Shown here: positions 49,683 through 58,694 of the stretch, one piece after another | How the letters are laid out: the number at the start of each line of letters is the position of its first letter | Position numbering within the stretch: the first letter of the stretch is position 1 | Assembly: GCF_014203095.1 (NCBI RefSeq) | Contig: NZ_JACHIG010000001.1 | Coordinates: forward strand, 434,001-498,000 | Direction of reading: 5' to 3' | DNA: 64,000 nt | Origin: Prosthecobacter vanneervenii | GTDB lineage: Bacteria > Verrucomicrobiota > Verrucomicrobiia > Verrucomicrobiales > Verrucomicrobiaceae | Position numbers and translations under genes: made by a program | Notes under the pieces: generated by a model | What the model saw: only the letters and a program-made list of their open reading frames with translations | Databases searched by the model: none | What the model was told of the DNA's origin: nothing

Positions 49683-50441
49683 CTACTCCTCACACACAAT
49701 CCGAAACCCCACGCTGTCGAGGTGCACATTGTGCGGGTCGGGTCCGCGAAATGACGCCAGCAGGCGTTTTTCGCTTCCTGCTCTGAAGGATCCGCCGCGA
49801 ACTATGCGCAGCGTGTTTTTAGGCGGGTCGTACCAGCCGTCCACCCACTCCCAGACATTGCCGGCGAAGTCGTGGAGACCATTCGCATCGGCGGGGTAGC
49901 TGCCCACAGGCGCGGTGTCGGCGTAGCCGTCGTCCACCTCCAGCCATTGGGCGTCGTAGCTGGCGTGGTACTTTTTGCCAAAGGCCTCGTCGCAGAAATT
50001 GCCCGAGTCTTTGGTCAACGGCCCAGTGCCCCAATGATGCATGCCGATGCTGGGGGGCTGCTGGTTTGGTGGGATGTCCGGCTTCTCATGCAGGCCAGCG
50101 AGCAGGCTCCACTCCTGATCGGTGAGGAGGCGGTACCTGCGGCCTTCCTTTTGGCCCAGCCATTCACAGAAAGCCAGCGCCTCGGTGAAGCTGACATTGA
50201 CCGCAGGATGATCCGGCGTCTGTGAAAAGTCAGGCTTCTTCCATTCGGTGTTTGTCGCGACGGCAAAGGGCTGATAGTCCTTCACGCGCGTCTCAAAGCG
50301 GCACACCAGCACCTTGAGTCCGGGCACGCGGACAAACGGCATTTCCAGGCTGTTGGTGAATGCCGTTTCGACTTTGGCCTGCTGCGCACTGGCATAGTGC
50401 GCGAGTAGCAGCAGGGCAAAGGCGGTGAGCGTGCGCAGCAT
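49683..50441 (-). CDS. Secreted SUMF1/formylglycine-generating-enzyme-like protein without catalytic cysteines
   Basis: The 252-residue product has a signal peptide (about 1-19) and an FGE-sulfatase domain: HPAVNVSFTEALAFCEWLG, YRLLTDQEWSLLAG, DFAGNVWEWVDGWYDP and RGGSFRAGSEKRLLASFRG. True formylglycine-generating enzymes have two cysteines in the last segment (Cys336 and Cys341 in the human enzyme); here they are Ala and Arg. It therefore probably binds something else, as many SUMF1-like domains do. It lies 10 bases downstream of the secreted alpha/beta hydrolase stop and should share its transcript. Confidence 0.8.
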   Translation of the reverse strand: MLRTLTAFALLLLAHYASAQQAKVETAFTNSLEMPFVRVPGLKVLVCRFETRVKDYQPFAVATNTEWKKPDFSQTPDHPAVNVSFTEALAFCEWLGQKEGRRYRLLTDQEWSLLAGLHEKPDIPPNQQPPSIGMHHWGTGPLTKDSGNFCDEAFGKKYHASYDAQWLEVDDGYADTAPVGSYPADANGLHDFAGNVWEWVDGWYDPPKNTLRIVRGGSFRAGSEKRLLASFRGPDPHNVHLDSVGFRIVCEE

Positions 50442-50451
50442 GACAGAATGG

Positions 50452-52473
50452 TTACTTCTTGGCAGCCGGTGCGGGCTTCCACTCCCAGCTCTCGCCAAAG
50501 AAACCGGCATCGCTGATGCCGCCCGGGGCCTGGCTGGTTTTGGGCTTGGTGAGGTCGATCACCGCCCAATCTGGCAGCTTGGCCACCTGGCGGGCGTTGT
50601 TGAGGTAGTCGTATTCGCGGTAGGTGAAGCTGCTGTTGATCACCACATACTTTGTGGGATTGAGCGGGTTCGGGTAGATGAGCACTGGGGCGCTCGTGGT
50701 GGCATCGTAGGTTTTGCCATTGGCCACCAGCTTGTCCTTGGACCACTGGATGGGCAGCTTGTCGGCGATCTTGGCCAGCACGGCATTGCTCTGCGGATCT
50801 CCCCACAGCACGAGGTTGCTGGAGGCGATGTCGGCGTCACTGACGGCAGTGTCATCCTTGGTCGGGGCATCGCCACGGAACTGGCGGCGCCATTCGAACT
50901 GCGCGCGCTCCAACTCGGCCTTGGCCCAGGCGTCCACTTTCTCGCCGATGCCGGGCTTGGTGGGTTTCACAAAGAGAAACTTGTCCATGAAGGCGTCGTC
51001 GATGGGACCTTCGAGAGCGTGCTTCTTCACGAGCTTGCCATCTTCCTGATTGTCCAGCGTCTGGGTCCATTTGCCATTCTTGAGCTGAAAATGCACCAGC
51101 CAGGAACGGTCCAGCTTCGGGCGGGTGACTTCAAGGAGCTGGCCGTCGATGCTGACCACTGGCTTGAACAGCAGGGGCATGGGGCAGTGGCCGGAAGGCA
51201 TGTCCAGCGTGAAGGCGGTGATGTTTTGCAGCTTGATGGTGATCTCAGACGGGCCGGTGATGCGGGCATGGATGCGGCCGCGCTCCCAGTGCTGCTCCAG
51301 CGCATCCACCGTGACCCAGTGCATGTGATTGTAACGCAGGAACCATGTGGAAAGGTGGATCTCCTTGGGCACGCGATTGCGGCCCATGGCGGCGATGCTG
51401 GCCAGGCGCTTCTCGATCTCGATGAGGGAGTCGGGATGAATCTTGTGCGCGGTCTGAGGGCCGATGATGTGCAGCAGGTCCACATTTTCTCCGCGCAGAG
51501 CTTTCTCCATCATGTCGGCGGCCTGCTTCTGTTTGTCGATCTCGCCGCTGTAGGCCACCGTCGGGCAGTTTTCCAGATTGAGGGCGTTGTCCGTGGCATT
51601 GTACCAGTGCCACAGCTTCTGCTGATACCAGGGGGCGCCGCTCACATCTTCATTCTGAAAACCGCCGAGGAATTCGGGCGTCTCAGAGAATCCAGCGCCA
51701 GGATTCGCGCCGCACCATTTATCCGCGTAGTTCACCGCAAACTGCCAAGCGGCAGCACCGCCCATGCTGAAGCCGCGCACGATGATGCGGTCTTCATCCA
51801 CGGCGTAGAATTTGGATGCGTGGTCAATCGCTTCCAGCAGGTCGATCTCGCCAGCAAATTTGTTGGCGCAGCAGTAACGGCCGTAGGGGTGCAGCACGAG
51901 CGCCCCCTTGGGCGAGATCTGCCCGACCTGCTTGCGTCGCTGGTCCAGGAAGGCGAGCTCGCTGAGCGTCTCACCACGGCCATGGCACCAGATGTCCAGG
52001 CGCACCGGAGCACCCACGTAGCTCTCTGGGATGACCATGCCGTAGGGCTGCACGGAACCGTCGATCTTGGAGCGGTAGGCGCGCACCACGAGGCCCTTCT
52101 GCTTGGTCCATGGGGCCTGGCCGCCTTTGAACTGCTCGGCGCGTTGCATGCCTTCGGCCAGAATCTCATCGGCGCTTTTGAGTTCACCCAGCTTGTGCAC
52201 CTCGTTGTAGCGCAGCGCCCAGTCCACGGCCTTGTGGTAGATCTCGATGTCTGGCAGCAGATCGGCGTGCTGCGGATTTTTGGCCTGAGCTTTGGCTGCT
52301 TCATCGATGGCCGTGCGGAGCTTCTTCAGGCCTTCGGTGAGGCGGGCACGATCTGCGTCAGGCACTGCCACGCCGGGAGGCGGCACTGGGCGGACGTTGT
52401 CGGCTGAGTTGTCCTTGGGACCATCCGCAAAGGCGGATGTGAGGGCGAGAAGGGGAAGGAGGAGGCGCTTCAT
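50452..52473 (-). CDS. Secreted alpha/beta hydrolase (prolyl-oligopeptidase/esterase type)
   Basis: The 673-residue protein has a short signal peptide (about 1-16), an alpha-helical N-terminal region, and an alpha/beta-hydrolase domain with the nucleophile elbow GFSMGGAAAW (Ser236) and the oxyanion-type segment CHGRGETLSELA. Likely acid and base residues are in the SGEIDKQ and TAHKIHPDS regions. A second beta-rich domain (about 390-560) and a further C-terminal part follow. Similar architectures are found among planctomycetal and verrucomicrobial peptidases and carbohydrate esterases. Substrate is unknown. It is followed 10 bases later by the SUMF1-like gene. Confidence 0.78.
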   Translation of the reverse strand: MKRLLLPLLALTSAFADGPKDNSADNVRPVPPPGVAVPDADRARLTEGLKKLRTAIDEAAKAQAKNPQHADLLPDIEIYHKAVDWALRYNEVHKLGELKSADEILAEGMQRAEQFKGGQAPWTKQKGLVVRAYRSKIDGSVQPYGMVIPESYVGAPVRLDIWCHGRGETLSELAFLDQRRKQVGQISPKGALVLHPYGRYCCANKFAGEIDLLEAIDHASKFYAVDEDRIIVRGFSMGGAAAWQFAVNYADKWCGANPGAGFSETPEFLGGFQNEDVSGAPWYQQKLWHWYNATDNALNLENCPTVAYSGEIDKQKQAADMMEKALRGENVDLLHIIGPQTAHKIHPDSLIEIEKRLASIAAMGRNRVPKEIHLSTWFLRYNHMHWVTVDALEQHWERGRIHARITGPSEITIKLQNITAFTLDMPSGHCPMPLLFKPVVSIDGQLLEVTRPKLDRSWLVHFQLKNGKWTQTLDNQEDGKLVKKHALEGPIDDAFMDKFLFVKPTKPGIGEKVDAWAKAELERAQFEWRRQFRGDAPTKDDTAVSDADIASSNLVLWGDPQSNAVLAKIADKLPIQWSKDKLVANGKTYDATTSAPVLIYPNPLNPTKYVVINSSFTYREYDYLNNARQVAKLPDWAVIDLTKPKTSQAPGGISDAGFFGESWEWKPAPAAKK

Positions 52474-52505
52474 GGCTGGCGGTTGTAAAAGAAGGCGTAT
52501 TCAGG

Positions 52506-53108
52506 CTATTTCTTGCGGCGTGTTTTGGGTTTCGGCGCAGAAAGCAGAGGAATATTGTGCAGCTCAAAGGGGCCGCTGGTGGCGCTGTCAAACTCAGCAG
52601 CAGCCTCCAGTCCGATGCGGGCGATCTCTTCGGCGGTCTTGCCTTTGTCATAGGCTGCCTGCATGGCACCCAGCGCGTAGTCGCGGCCCGAGCCTGCGGC
52701 CCAGAACTTGTGAAACTGCTGCGCAGAGCGGTAGGAGTAGATGGCAAAGATGCCATGCGCATTGGCCATGAGACCGTAGAACTGCGTGGTCTCGTACTCC
52801 TCCCCTTTGTCAGGAGCGGCGGACATGAAGTATTCCACTTTCAGCCAGGCGTGGGCATGACGGAAGGTTTCAAAGATGGCCTCGCAGGAGGAGAAATTGC
52901 GCGGACGCTCCGGATTGGCAAAGTAGCTGTTCAGCACCACGAGGCTGGCCGAGGTGCCCACCAGCCCGATGTAGGTGTCTTCGATTTTGGCGATCTTCGT
53001 CTTGTTGACGATGTGCTGCGCCTTTTGCCGCAGAGAGCCAAGACAGCTGAGCGTATCCGCGCCAATGCAGGCGACGCCGTTTTTCTGAGCAACAACGATG
53101 GTGGACAT
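52506..53108 (-). CDS. HslV-like Ntn hydrolase (proteasome superfamily) with N-terminal Ser
   Basis: The 200-residue protein starts M-S-T-I-V-V, then KNGVACIGADTL. This aligns with HslV T-T-I-V-S-V...NG...GDGQ, placing Ser at the nucleophile position after Met removal and Asp at position 17. The segment KTKIAKIEDTYIGLVGTSAS matches the Lys-containing turn and following strand, and AAGSGRDYALGAMQAAYDKG matches the GSGGPYAQAAARAL helix. The C terminus is basic. No HslU ATPase gene lies next to it, and the sequence is too divergent to call it HslV. It may work as a stand-alone ring. The ATG at 53108 is chosen because it exposes the Ser/Thr N terminus. Confidence 0.75.
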   Translation of the reverse strand: MSTIVVAQKNGVACIGADTLSCLGSLRQKAQHIVNKTKIAKIEDTYIGLVGTSASLVVLNSYFANPERPRNFSSCEAIFETFRHAHAWLKVEYFMSAAPDKGEEYETTQFYGLMANAHGIFAIYSYRSAQQFHKFWAAGSGRDYALGAMQAAYDKGKTAEEIARIGLEAAAEFDSATSGPFELHNIPLLSAPKPKTRRKK

Positions 53109-53176
53109 GAGAGCCTGATGTTTAAAGAGAACGCAGGAGCTGCGCAACCTTCAAACAACAGGCATACGATCTGGCG

Positions 53177-54388
53177 CTACCCGCGGCGGATCTCCGAGCC
53201 TTTGAAGATGATGCGGAAGCGGAAGACCTTCTTTTTGCGGCAGGTGATCTGTCCCGTCTGCAGGTCAAAGCGCTCAGGGATCTCGATGCGGTGCAGGTCC
53301 GCCGTGGCGTGGTAGCCGCGCTCGGAAAAGATGTCGATCAGCATGGCCAGGGCTTCTGGATCGTGGAAGAGCTTGTCCTCAGTGTTGATGTCCGCCCGGC
53401 CGGAGATCGCGTGTCGCACGATGATGGGCATCATCTTCTCCTGGATGAAGGCCACCACCGCCTGCATGAGCTCAGGCTTTTCCACCTTGTAGCTGTCCAG
53501 ACGGCGCACCAGATCCTGGCGCGCATGACGCACGATCTCGCTGGCCAGCGGCAGGTCGCGCAGCTGGTCAAAGGTGCGCGGATCGAGCTCCAGCGAGCTT
53601 TGGTACTCCAGCTCACGGATGATGTTGTCCTGCACCAGCTCCAGCGGAGCCTGGGCGTTGATGAAATGGTAATGGAAGATCTCTTTGAGAGAGACCAGCG
53701 CATCAAACGTCTTTTCCTTGAAGACCTTGTAGCGATTGCGTGCCAGGGCGGGATCAAAGTCGGTGGCGCGCTCCTCCCAGAGTTCGCCGATGCCGGAGCT
53801 GCGCACCTCTTCATTGTGTGCCAGCACCTCCTTGCCGCGCTTGAGCTGGCGGGCGATGCTTTCCGCCTCATCCACAAACAGCACCATGATGTGGAAGATG
53901 GGCTGCTTGAAGTGCGCGGCATCCGGCGTCTGTGAAAACTCACGGCGCAGTCGGATCATCTCATCAAAGAGCATCTTGAGGCACTCCACCTGCACCTTGG
54001 TGCGCGGAAAGCCGTCAAGGATGGCGCCATTCTGCTGCTCGGGCTCCAGCAGCTTGCGGATGAGGATGCCCACCACCTCGCGGTCGCCCACCATGCCACC
54101 TTGGGCTTTAAGCTTCTTCGCCTCCGGGCTGTCCAGCAGTGCACTCACCACGATGGGCTCGGCGGTGATGCCGCGCACCTCGCGGATGAAGTCGGTGTTG
54201 GTGCCTTTGCCCGCACCGGGGGCACCGCCCAGCAGGATCAGCTCTTTGGGAAAGCGCAGCTTCTCGCGGCCATAGTCGGCTTCGAGCTGTTTCCAGACAT
54301 GATTGAAGATCAGCTGGGCGTCTTTGATTTCCAGGTCCGCCGGAGCGGCGGGCTTGGGGGCAGGTTCTGGGGGCGTGGTGGGCTGCAT
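53177..54388 (-). CDS. Adenylate-kinase-like nucleoside monophosphate kinase with C-terminal extension
   Basis: The 403-residue protein has a Pro/Ala-rich N terminus, then the P-loop GGAPGAGKGT at residues 54-63, and the family motif GAILDGFPRTKVQ at 122-134. The NMP-binding and lid elements follow, with the lid reduced to RGKEVLAHNEEVRSSGI. About 150 extra residues at the C terminus are charged and helical with a basic end; I do not recognise them. Normal bacterial adenylate kinase is about 215 residues, so this is a family variant with an added domain. The housekeeping adk should be elsewhere. Confidence 0.75.
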   Translation of the reverse strand: MQPTTPPEPAPKPAAPADLEIKDAQLIFNHVWKQLEADYGREKLRFPKELILLGGAPGAGKGTNTDFIREVRGITAEPIVVSALLDSPEAKKLKAQGGMVGDREVVGILIRKLLEPEQQNGAILDGFPRTKVQVECLKMLFDEMIRLRREFSQTPDAAHFKQPIFHIMVLFVDEAESIARQLKRGKEVLAHNEEVRSSGIGELWEERATDFDPALARNRYKVFKEKTFDALVSLKEIFHYHFINAQAPLELVQDNIIRELEYQSSLELDPRTFDQLRDLPLASEIVRHARQDLVRRLDSYKVEKPELMQAVVAFIQEKMMPIIVRHAISGRADINTEDKLFHDPEALAMLIDIFSERGYHATADLHRIEIPERFDLQTGQITCRKKKVFRFRIIFKGSEIRRG

Positions 54389-54448
54389 TCGGTGGCAGTG
54401 CGCCTATCGTGATTCCCAGCGGTCTGTCAAACAGGAGTCATGCCCCTT

Positions 54449-57400
54449 TTAGCCCTTTAGTGTCATCAAATGCGCCAGCAGATCGGCCACCTGCTGATCC
54501 TGCAGCGCGTCCAGCAGCCCCTCGGGCATGAGGGAGCGGCGGATGAACTTGGTGCTGCGGATGTCCTTTTTGTCCAGCCGGCGGTCCGGCAGGCCGGGCT
54601 GGCGGATGACGGTGGCCTGCTTGTCCTCGCTGACAAAGAAGGCGTCGATGAGATCGCCATTCGTCATTTCCACCCGAAAGATGCGGTAGCCGGGCTCCAT
54701 GGCGGCATTGGGCGTGAGGATATTGCGCAGCACGGCCTCCAGACCCATTGCACCTGCGCCGCTGAGGTTTGGCCCGATCTGACCGCCTGCATTGCCGATC
54801 TGGTGGCAGGCCATGCAGATGGCGCTGAGGGCCTTGCCATTTTGCGCGTTGCCCTTGGGGGCGAGCGCCGTGAATTTGGCAAACTTGCTGTCCAGGGCCT
54901 TGGCCTGCTCCTCGGTGAGCAGTGGCGGTGTGTCGATGGTTTTGGCCATGCGCGCGCCTTTGCCAAAAACTCCTTTTTTCCATTGTTCAGCGGACGTGTA
55001 GGTCAGATCAACTCCTGTGGCTATGATGCGGTCAAACGTGGCACGGATCTCCTGGGCACTGCGTGCTTTTTTCCATACCCGGAACTCAGTCATGGCGCCT
55101 GTCGTGCCCTGCTTCGGACCGCTCCAGCCGATTTTGCAGTTCGCCCACTTCGCGGGGGCAGGCTTGGTGCCCGCGGCGTCGAGTTCACCGTTTTGATAAA
55201 TGCGGATGATGCCCTTTTCATCGCGGGTGACGGCGAGATGCGTCCACAGATCTGGCGTCATGGGCTTGGTGGCCACGCAGACATCCTTCAATTCGCTGCC
55301 CGCATACACACGGAATCGGGAGGCAAAGAAATTCATGTCCACACCACCGGGGATGCCAAGCAGGCTGTCAGCGTTGCTGATGCCCTCGGCCAGACGCACC
55401 CATGCCTCGACCGTGAAAGGCCCGTCGAGCGTGATCTTGGAATCGACCCAGGCGGTGTCTTCGCCATTCAGCTGCAGAACCTCATGGAAGATGCCCCCCA
55501 GCTTCTGCTGGAGCTTTTCGATCATGGGGTCATCTCCCAGCACGGTGGCGAGACGTTCGACGGTCGAGCCGTCGAGGTCAGTTTGCGGAAGGCTTTTGTC
55601 CACCAGAGCGGCGACGATGGACTGAGCCCCGGTCTTGGTGCTGGCCAGTGCGGCGAGCGCACTCCGCCGCTGAGCAGGCTGGAGCTTTGGATAAAGGGCA
55701 AGCAGTTTGGCTACGGCGTCGGGGGAACGTGAGGCGGCAAGCGCCTGCAGTGCGGCGTCTCGGACGAGCGGGTCGGGTTCCGACTGCACGATCAAAGCCA
55801 GGGCAGCCGAGGCGCTGCTGTGCAGATCTCTCAGGGTATTGAGAAGCGCGACCGACCGTTGCTTCTCCAAAAGTGCGATGAGGTCGCCTTCGAGGGCTGT
55901 GAGCTGAAAGCCCCCGATGAGCTGCAGGGCCAGCGGGTCCGCATCACTTTGCAGCATCTGCTTCGCTGTCTGTGTAAGCAGCGGTGCAATCTTGGCTGAA
56001 TCAAGTTTGGTGCGCTGGACCAGCAGCTTCTCAGCGACTGCGGTGCGCGATTTCTCATTCATCAGCATTGCCTTCAGCGACTCGCCGACTCCAGCTTCTT
56101 CGGGAAACTGCGCCAGCCGCAGGAGCTCTTCATCATTGGGCGCGCGGTCGAGTTGTGGCAGGAGTTTGGCCACACGCGAAGCGCTGGCTTTCGGCTCCAA
56201 TGCCAGCGAGGCCAGCACGCGGGCCTCGACGGGCAGTTTGGCTGCGGCGTCAGAGTCGAGGAACTTGGCAATGACATCTGGATGGCGTTCCAAAAACATG
56301 CGCACAAGGAAGCGCTCAAATTCCCGGTCATAGGCCTCGCGCACAGGAATCTGTTGCGGGCCACGGGAAGATTGCCCCAGAGGGCCGGGAAGCGAGGGTT
56401 TGGCGAAGGAAAGCAGCTCGCCGATGTTTTCCTCAGTCAGTGAACGGCCAAGAAGGCGTATGGCCTTGCTCTTGCTGGGAAATGCGTATTCGGATGCAGA
56501 CCAGTGGCCGACGGGCAACTGGTCTTTGTCCTGCAGCGTCTGCCACGCCAGATGGGCACGGCCCAGAGGTGATGAAGCAAGCATGGATTGCAGCTCTTTC
56601 GTTTCGAGCTTGGTGAAATCGGGAATGCTGGAGACGAACTTGGAAGTCGCTTGCACAGGCTTTACACGCCAGATGCGGCCGCGTGTCTTATCCCGGTCTG
56701 GATGCGCCCTCGGCACCTCGTTGTGGGAGATGATCTTGTTGTACCAGTCCACGATGTAGATGCAGCCATCGGGTCCGTTGGTCAGACCCACGGGGCGGAA
56801 GAAGGGATCATCGCAGGTGAGGAGGTCGGCGAGTTGTTCGAGCCGCAGACCGGTGACGTTGCCCTGCTGCGCATCGCCAGGCTGAGTGCGGTGGAGAGCG
56901 ATGGTCTGGACCTTGGAGGTGATGGGGTTGGCGACGGCCATGACGTGGGCCGCTTTTGGGTCGCGGAGAGATCCCTCTTCGATCAGCGCCAGACCGCTCA
57001 ATCCTGTGCCACCCATGCGAAACTCAGCGGTCGGCGGAAAGTCGGGCTGGTAGCTTTTCTTCAGCGCCTCCATGCCGCCGGGGTAGTAAGCGTATTCGTG
57101 GAAGGGCATCACGGGGTAGCCGTAGTCGTTGGCCTCCTGGATGAAGGCCTCACCTTCACTTGTGAGAACGAGTCCCCAGATGTTGTTCGGCCCGATGCTC
57201 GTCATCTCAAACCCGCTGCCATCCGGGCGCATGCGTGCCATCCCGCACTTGGGGTAATCGATGACCACATCGCTGCCGGGCTTGTGCACCTTGCTGTTGT
57301 TAAAGAGGCCCTGCGCCATCCAGATCCAGCCGCCAGGAGCACGGGTGAACTGATGCGGAAACAGGTGCGAGTCCTGCACGCCGAAACCGGTGAGGATGAC

Positions 57401-58579
57401 CTCGCGCTTGTCAGATTTGCCATCGCCATCGGTATCCTTAAGCAGCAGCAGATCATGGCCGTGCAGCGTGTAGCAGGAGTCACCATTGCCCCAGGGGAGG
57501 ATGCCCAGCGGGATGGCCAGGCCATCGGCATAAACGGTGGGCTGGGTGAGTCCACCTGCGGGAATCGGCGCATTCACCGACTCCCGCGGATAGACGAGCA
57601 CCTTGTCCTTGCCCCGCGCCGCATAGACGGCCTCCGCTGCAGCCGGGTTTTCATTCGCATCCACCGGATACTCCAGCGCCGTCTGGGTCCACAACCGGCC
57701 ACGCTGGTCGAAATAGACGCTGACAAATTTGCCGATGCCGTCGCTTTCCTGAATGACCAGCTCGATTTCATAGCCGTCTGCGACATGGAATTTCTTGAGC
57801 TGCTCCTGCGCGGTGAGCGGCGTGCCCTGCACGTTGTTGTAGCTGATGTCGCGCTTGGGCGCTGCTGCGTCGGCCTGCGGCTTCGGCGGCGGGGCCACGA
57901 GCTTGCGTGCGGCATCTACTCCGCCAAGGGATTCCCAAGTCGGCGCACCGGGTGTGGCAGGCAGTTCTTCAATCGTCACATCCTTCACCTGCACGAGGCA
58001 AACACCGCCGCTGTGCACCTGCGGGCCGATGAGTCCGTCCAGCGCGATGTTTTTGTCCGCCTCAGTGTAGTCCATGCAGTGCACGCCGTTGATCCAGGTC
58101 TGAATGCGTGGGCCCTCTGCACGGATGCGGTACTCATTCCAGCCGAAGACATCCACCGCTTTGTCCAGCGCCGCTTGCTGTTCCGGTGTGGGAGCCCAGA
58201 TGACTTTGTTTCGGCGGAACTCGTCATAAATTTTGCCGAACCAGCCGGCCCCGCAGTCCACCTGATACCCCGTCATGTGCGCGCCGCCGGGCACGCGCAG
58301 GCTGCGAATCTGGATGCCGCTGTTGAGCATGCCGGTCTTGGGATCACCACTGACCTTGATCTTAAGTTTCAGGTCAAAGTTCTGGTAGCTCTTCTTGGTG
58401 CAGATGAAGTGGTTCTCCTTGATCTTCTCCGTGGTGGAGCCGCCGGTGATCATGCCATCCTCCACACGCCAGATTTTAGGATCGTAATCCCAGCCTTCGA
58501 GAGTCTTGCCGTCAAACAGGGACACGGGCTCCGCGTGGAGCGCTGTGGCTAGGAGAAAAAAGGTCAGGGCATGCTTCAT
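54449..58579 (-). CDS. Giant secreted DUF1080 / membrane-bound dehydrogenase / HEAT / LamG / cytochrome c protein
   Basis: The 1376-residue product has a signal peptide (1-16). A DUF1080 domain (about 18-207, VSLFDGKTLEGW at its start, now often called 3-keto-disaccharide hydrolase) comes first. Next is the beta-propeller dehydrogenase-like domain of planctomycetal/verrucomicrobial proteins (about 265-655, ending near RGRIWRV), then a helical HEAT-like region (about 675-1035). A LamG-type sandwich (about 1055-1200) and a C-terminal cytochrome c domain follow, with haem site CMACH at 1255-1259. The order suggests oxidation of a sugar with electrons passed to haem, plus carbohydrate binding. 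It is divergent from an AraC regulator. Two activities on one chain are notable. Confidence 0.87.
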   Translation of the reverse strand: MKHALTFFLLATALHAEPVSLFDGKTLEGWDYDPKIWRVEDGMITGGSTTEKIKENHFICTKKSYQNFDLKLKIKVSGDPKTGMLNSGIQIRSLRVPGGAHMTGYQVDCGAGWFGKIYDEFRRNKVIWAPTPEQQAALDKAVDVFGWNEYRIRAEGPRIQTWINGVHCMDYTEADKNIALDGLIGPQVHSGGVCLVQVKDVTIEELPATPGAPTWESLGGVDAARKLVAPPPKPQADAAAPKRDISYNNVQGTPLTAQEQLKKFHVADGYEIELVIQESDGIGKFVSVYFDQRGRLWTQTALEYPVDANENPAAAEAVYAARGKDKVLVYPRESVNAPIPAGGLTQPTVYADGLAIPLGILPWGNGDSCYTLHGHDLLLLKDTDGDGKSDKREVILTGFGVQDSHLFPHQFTRAPGGWIWMAQGLFNNSKVHKPGSDVVIDYPKCGMARMRPDGSGFEMTSIGPNNIWGLVLTSEGEAFIQEANDYGYPVMPFHEYAYYPGGMEALKKSYQPDFPPTAEFRMGGTGLSGLALIEEGSLRDPKAAHVMAVANPITSKVQTIALHRTQPGDAQQGNVTGLRLEQLADLLTCDDPFFRPVGLTNGPDGCIYIVDWYNKIISHNEVPRAHPDRDKTRGRIWRVKPVQATSKFVSSIPDFTKLETKELQSMLASSPLGRAHLAWQTLQDKDQLPVGHWSASEYAFPSKSKAIRLLGRSLTEENIGELLSFAKPSLPGPLGQSSRGPQQIPVREAYDREFERFLVRMFLERHPDVIAKFLDSDAAAKLPVEARVLASLALEPKASASRVAKLLPQLDRAPNDEELLRLAQFPEEAGVGESLKAMLMNEKSRTAVAEKLLVQRTKLDSAKIAPLLTQTAKQMLQSDADPLALQLIGGFQLTALEGDLIALLEKQRSVALLNTLRDLHSSASAALALIVQSEPDPLVRDAALQALAASRSPDAVAKLLALYPKLQPAQRRSALAALASTKTGAQSIVAALVDKSLPQTDLDGSTVERLATVLGDDPMIEKLQQKLGGIFHEVLQLNGEDTAWVDSKITLDGPFTVEAWVRLAEGISNADSLLGIPGGVDMNFFASRFRVYAGSELKDVCVATKPMTPDLWTHLAVTRDEKGIIRIYQNGELDAAGTKPAPAKWANCKIGWSGPKQGTTGAMTEFRVWKKARSAQEIRATFDRIIATGVDLTYTSAEQWKKGVFGKGARMAKTIDTPPLLTEEQAKALDSKFAKFTALAPKGNAQNGKALSAICMACHQIGNAGGQIGPNLSGAGAMGLEAVLRNILTPNAAMEPGYRIFRVEMTNGDLIDAFFVSEDKQATVIRQPGLPDRRLDKKDIRSTKFIRRSLMPEGLLDALQDQQVADLLAHLMTLKG

Positions 58580-58694
58580 GGCTGGCTGGTAGTACGAGGT
58601 GGATAATCTCAGGCTAGCAGGACCGCATGCACTGTGTCATGCCTGAAATGCACCTGTACGTGACAGCGCAACTCTTCCGCGATTAAATACGGGC

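Noticed and set aside
49683-50441. The SUMF1-like protein as the maturation enzyme for the sulfatases
   Set aside because: Both catalytic cysteine positions are substituted and the protein carries its own export signal.
50425-52407. A 660-codon open frame antisense to the secreted hydrolase
   Set aside because: The minus-strand frame has a signal peptide and nucleophile elbow, while the plus-strand frame has no recognisable motif.
56588-58552. A 654-codon open frame antisense to the giant DUF1080/cytochrome protein
   Set aside because: It covers the DUF1080 and dehydrogenase domains of the real gene and has no motif of its own.
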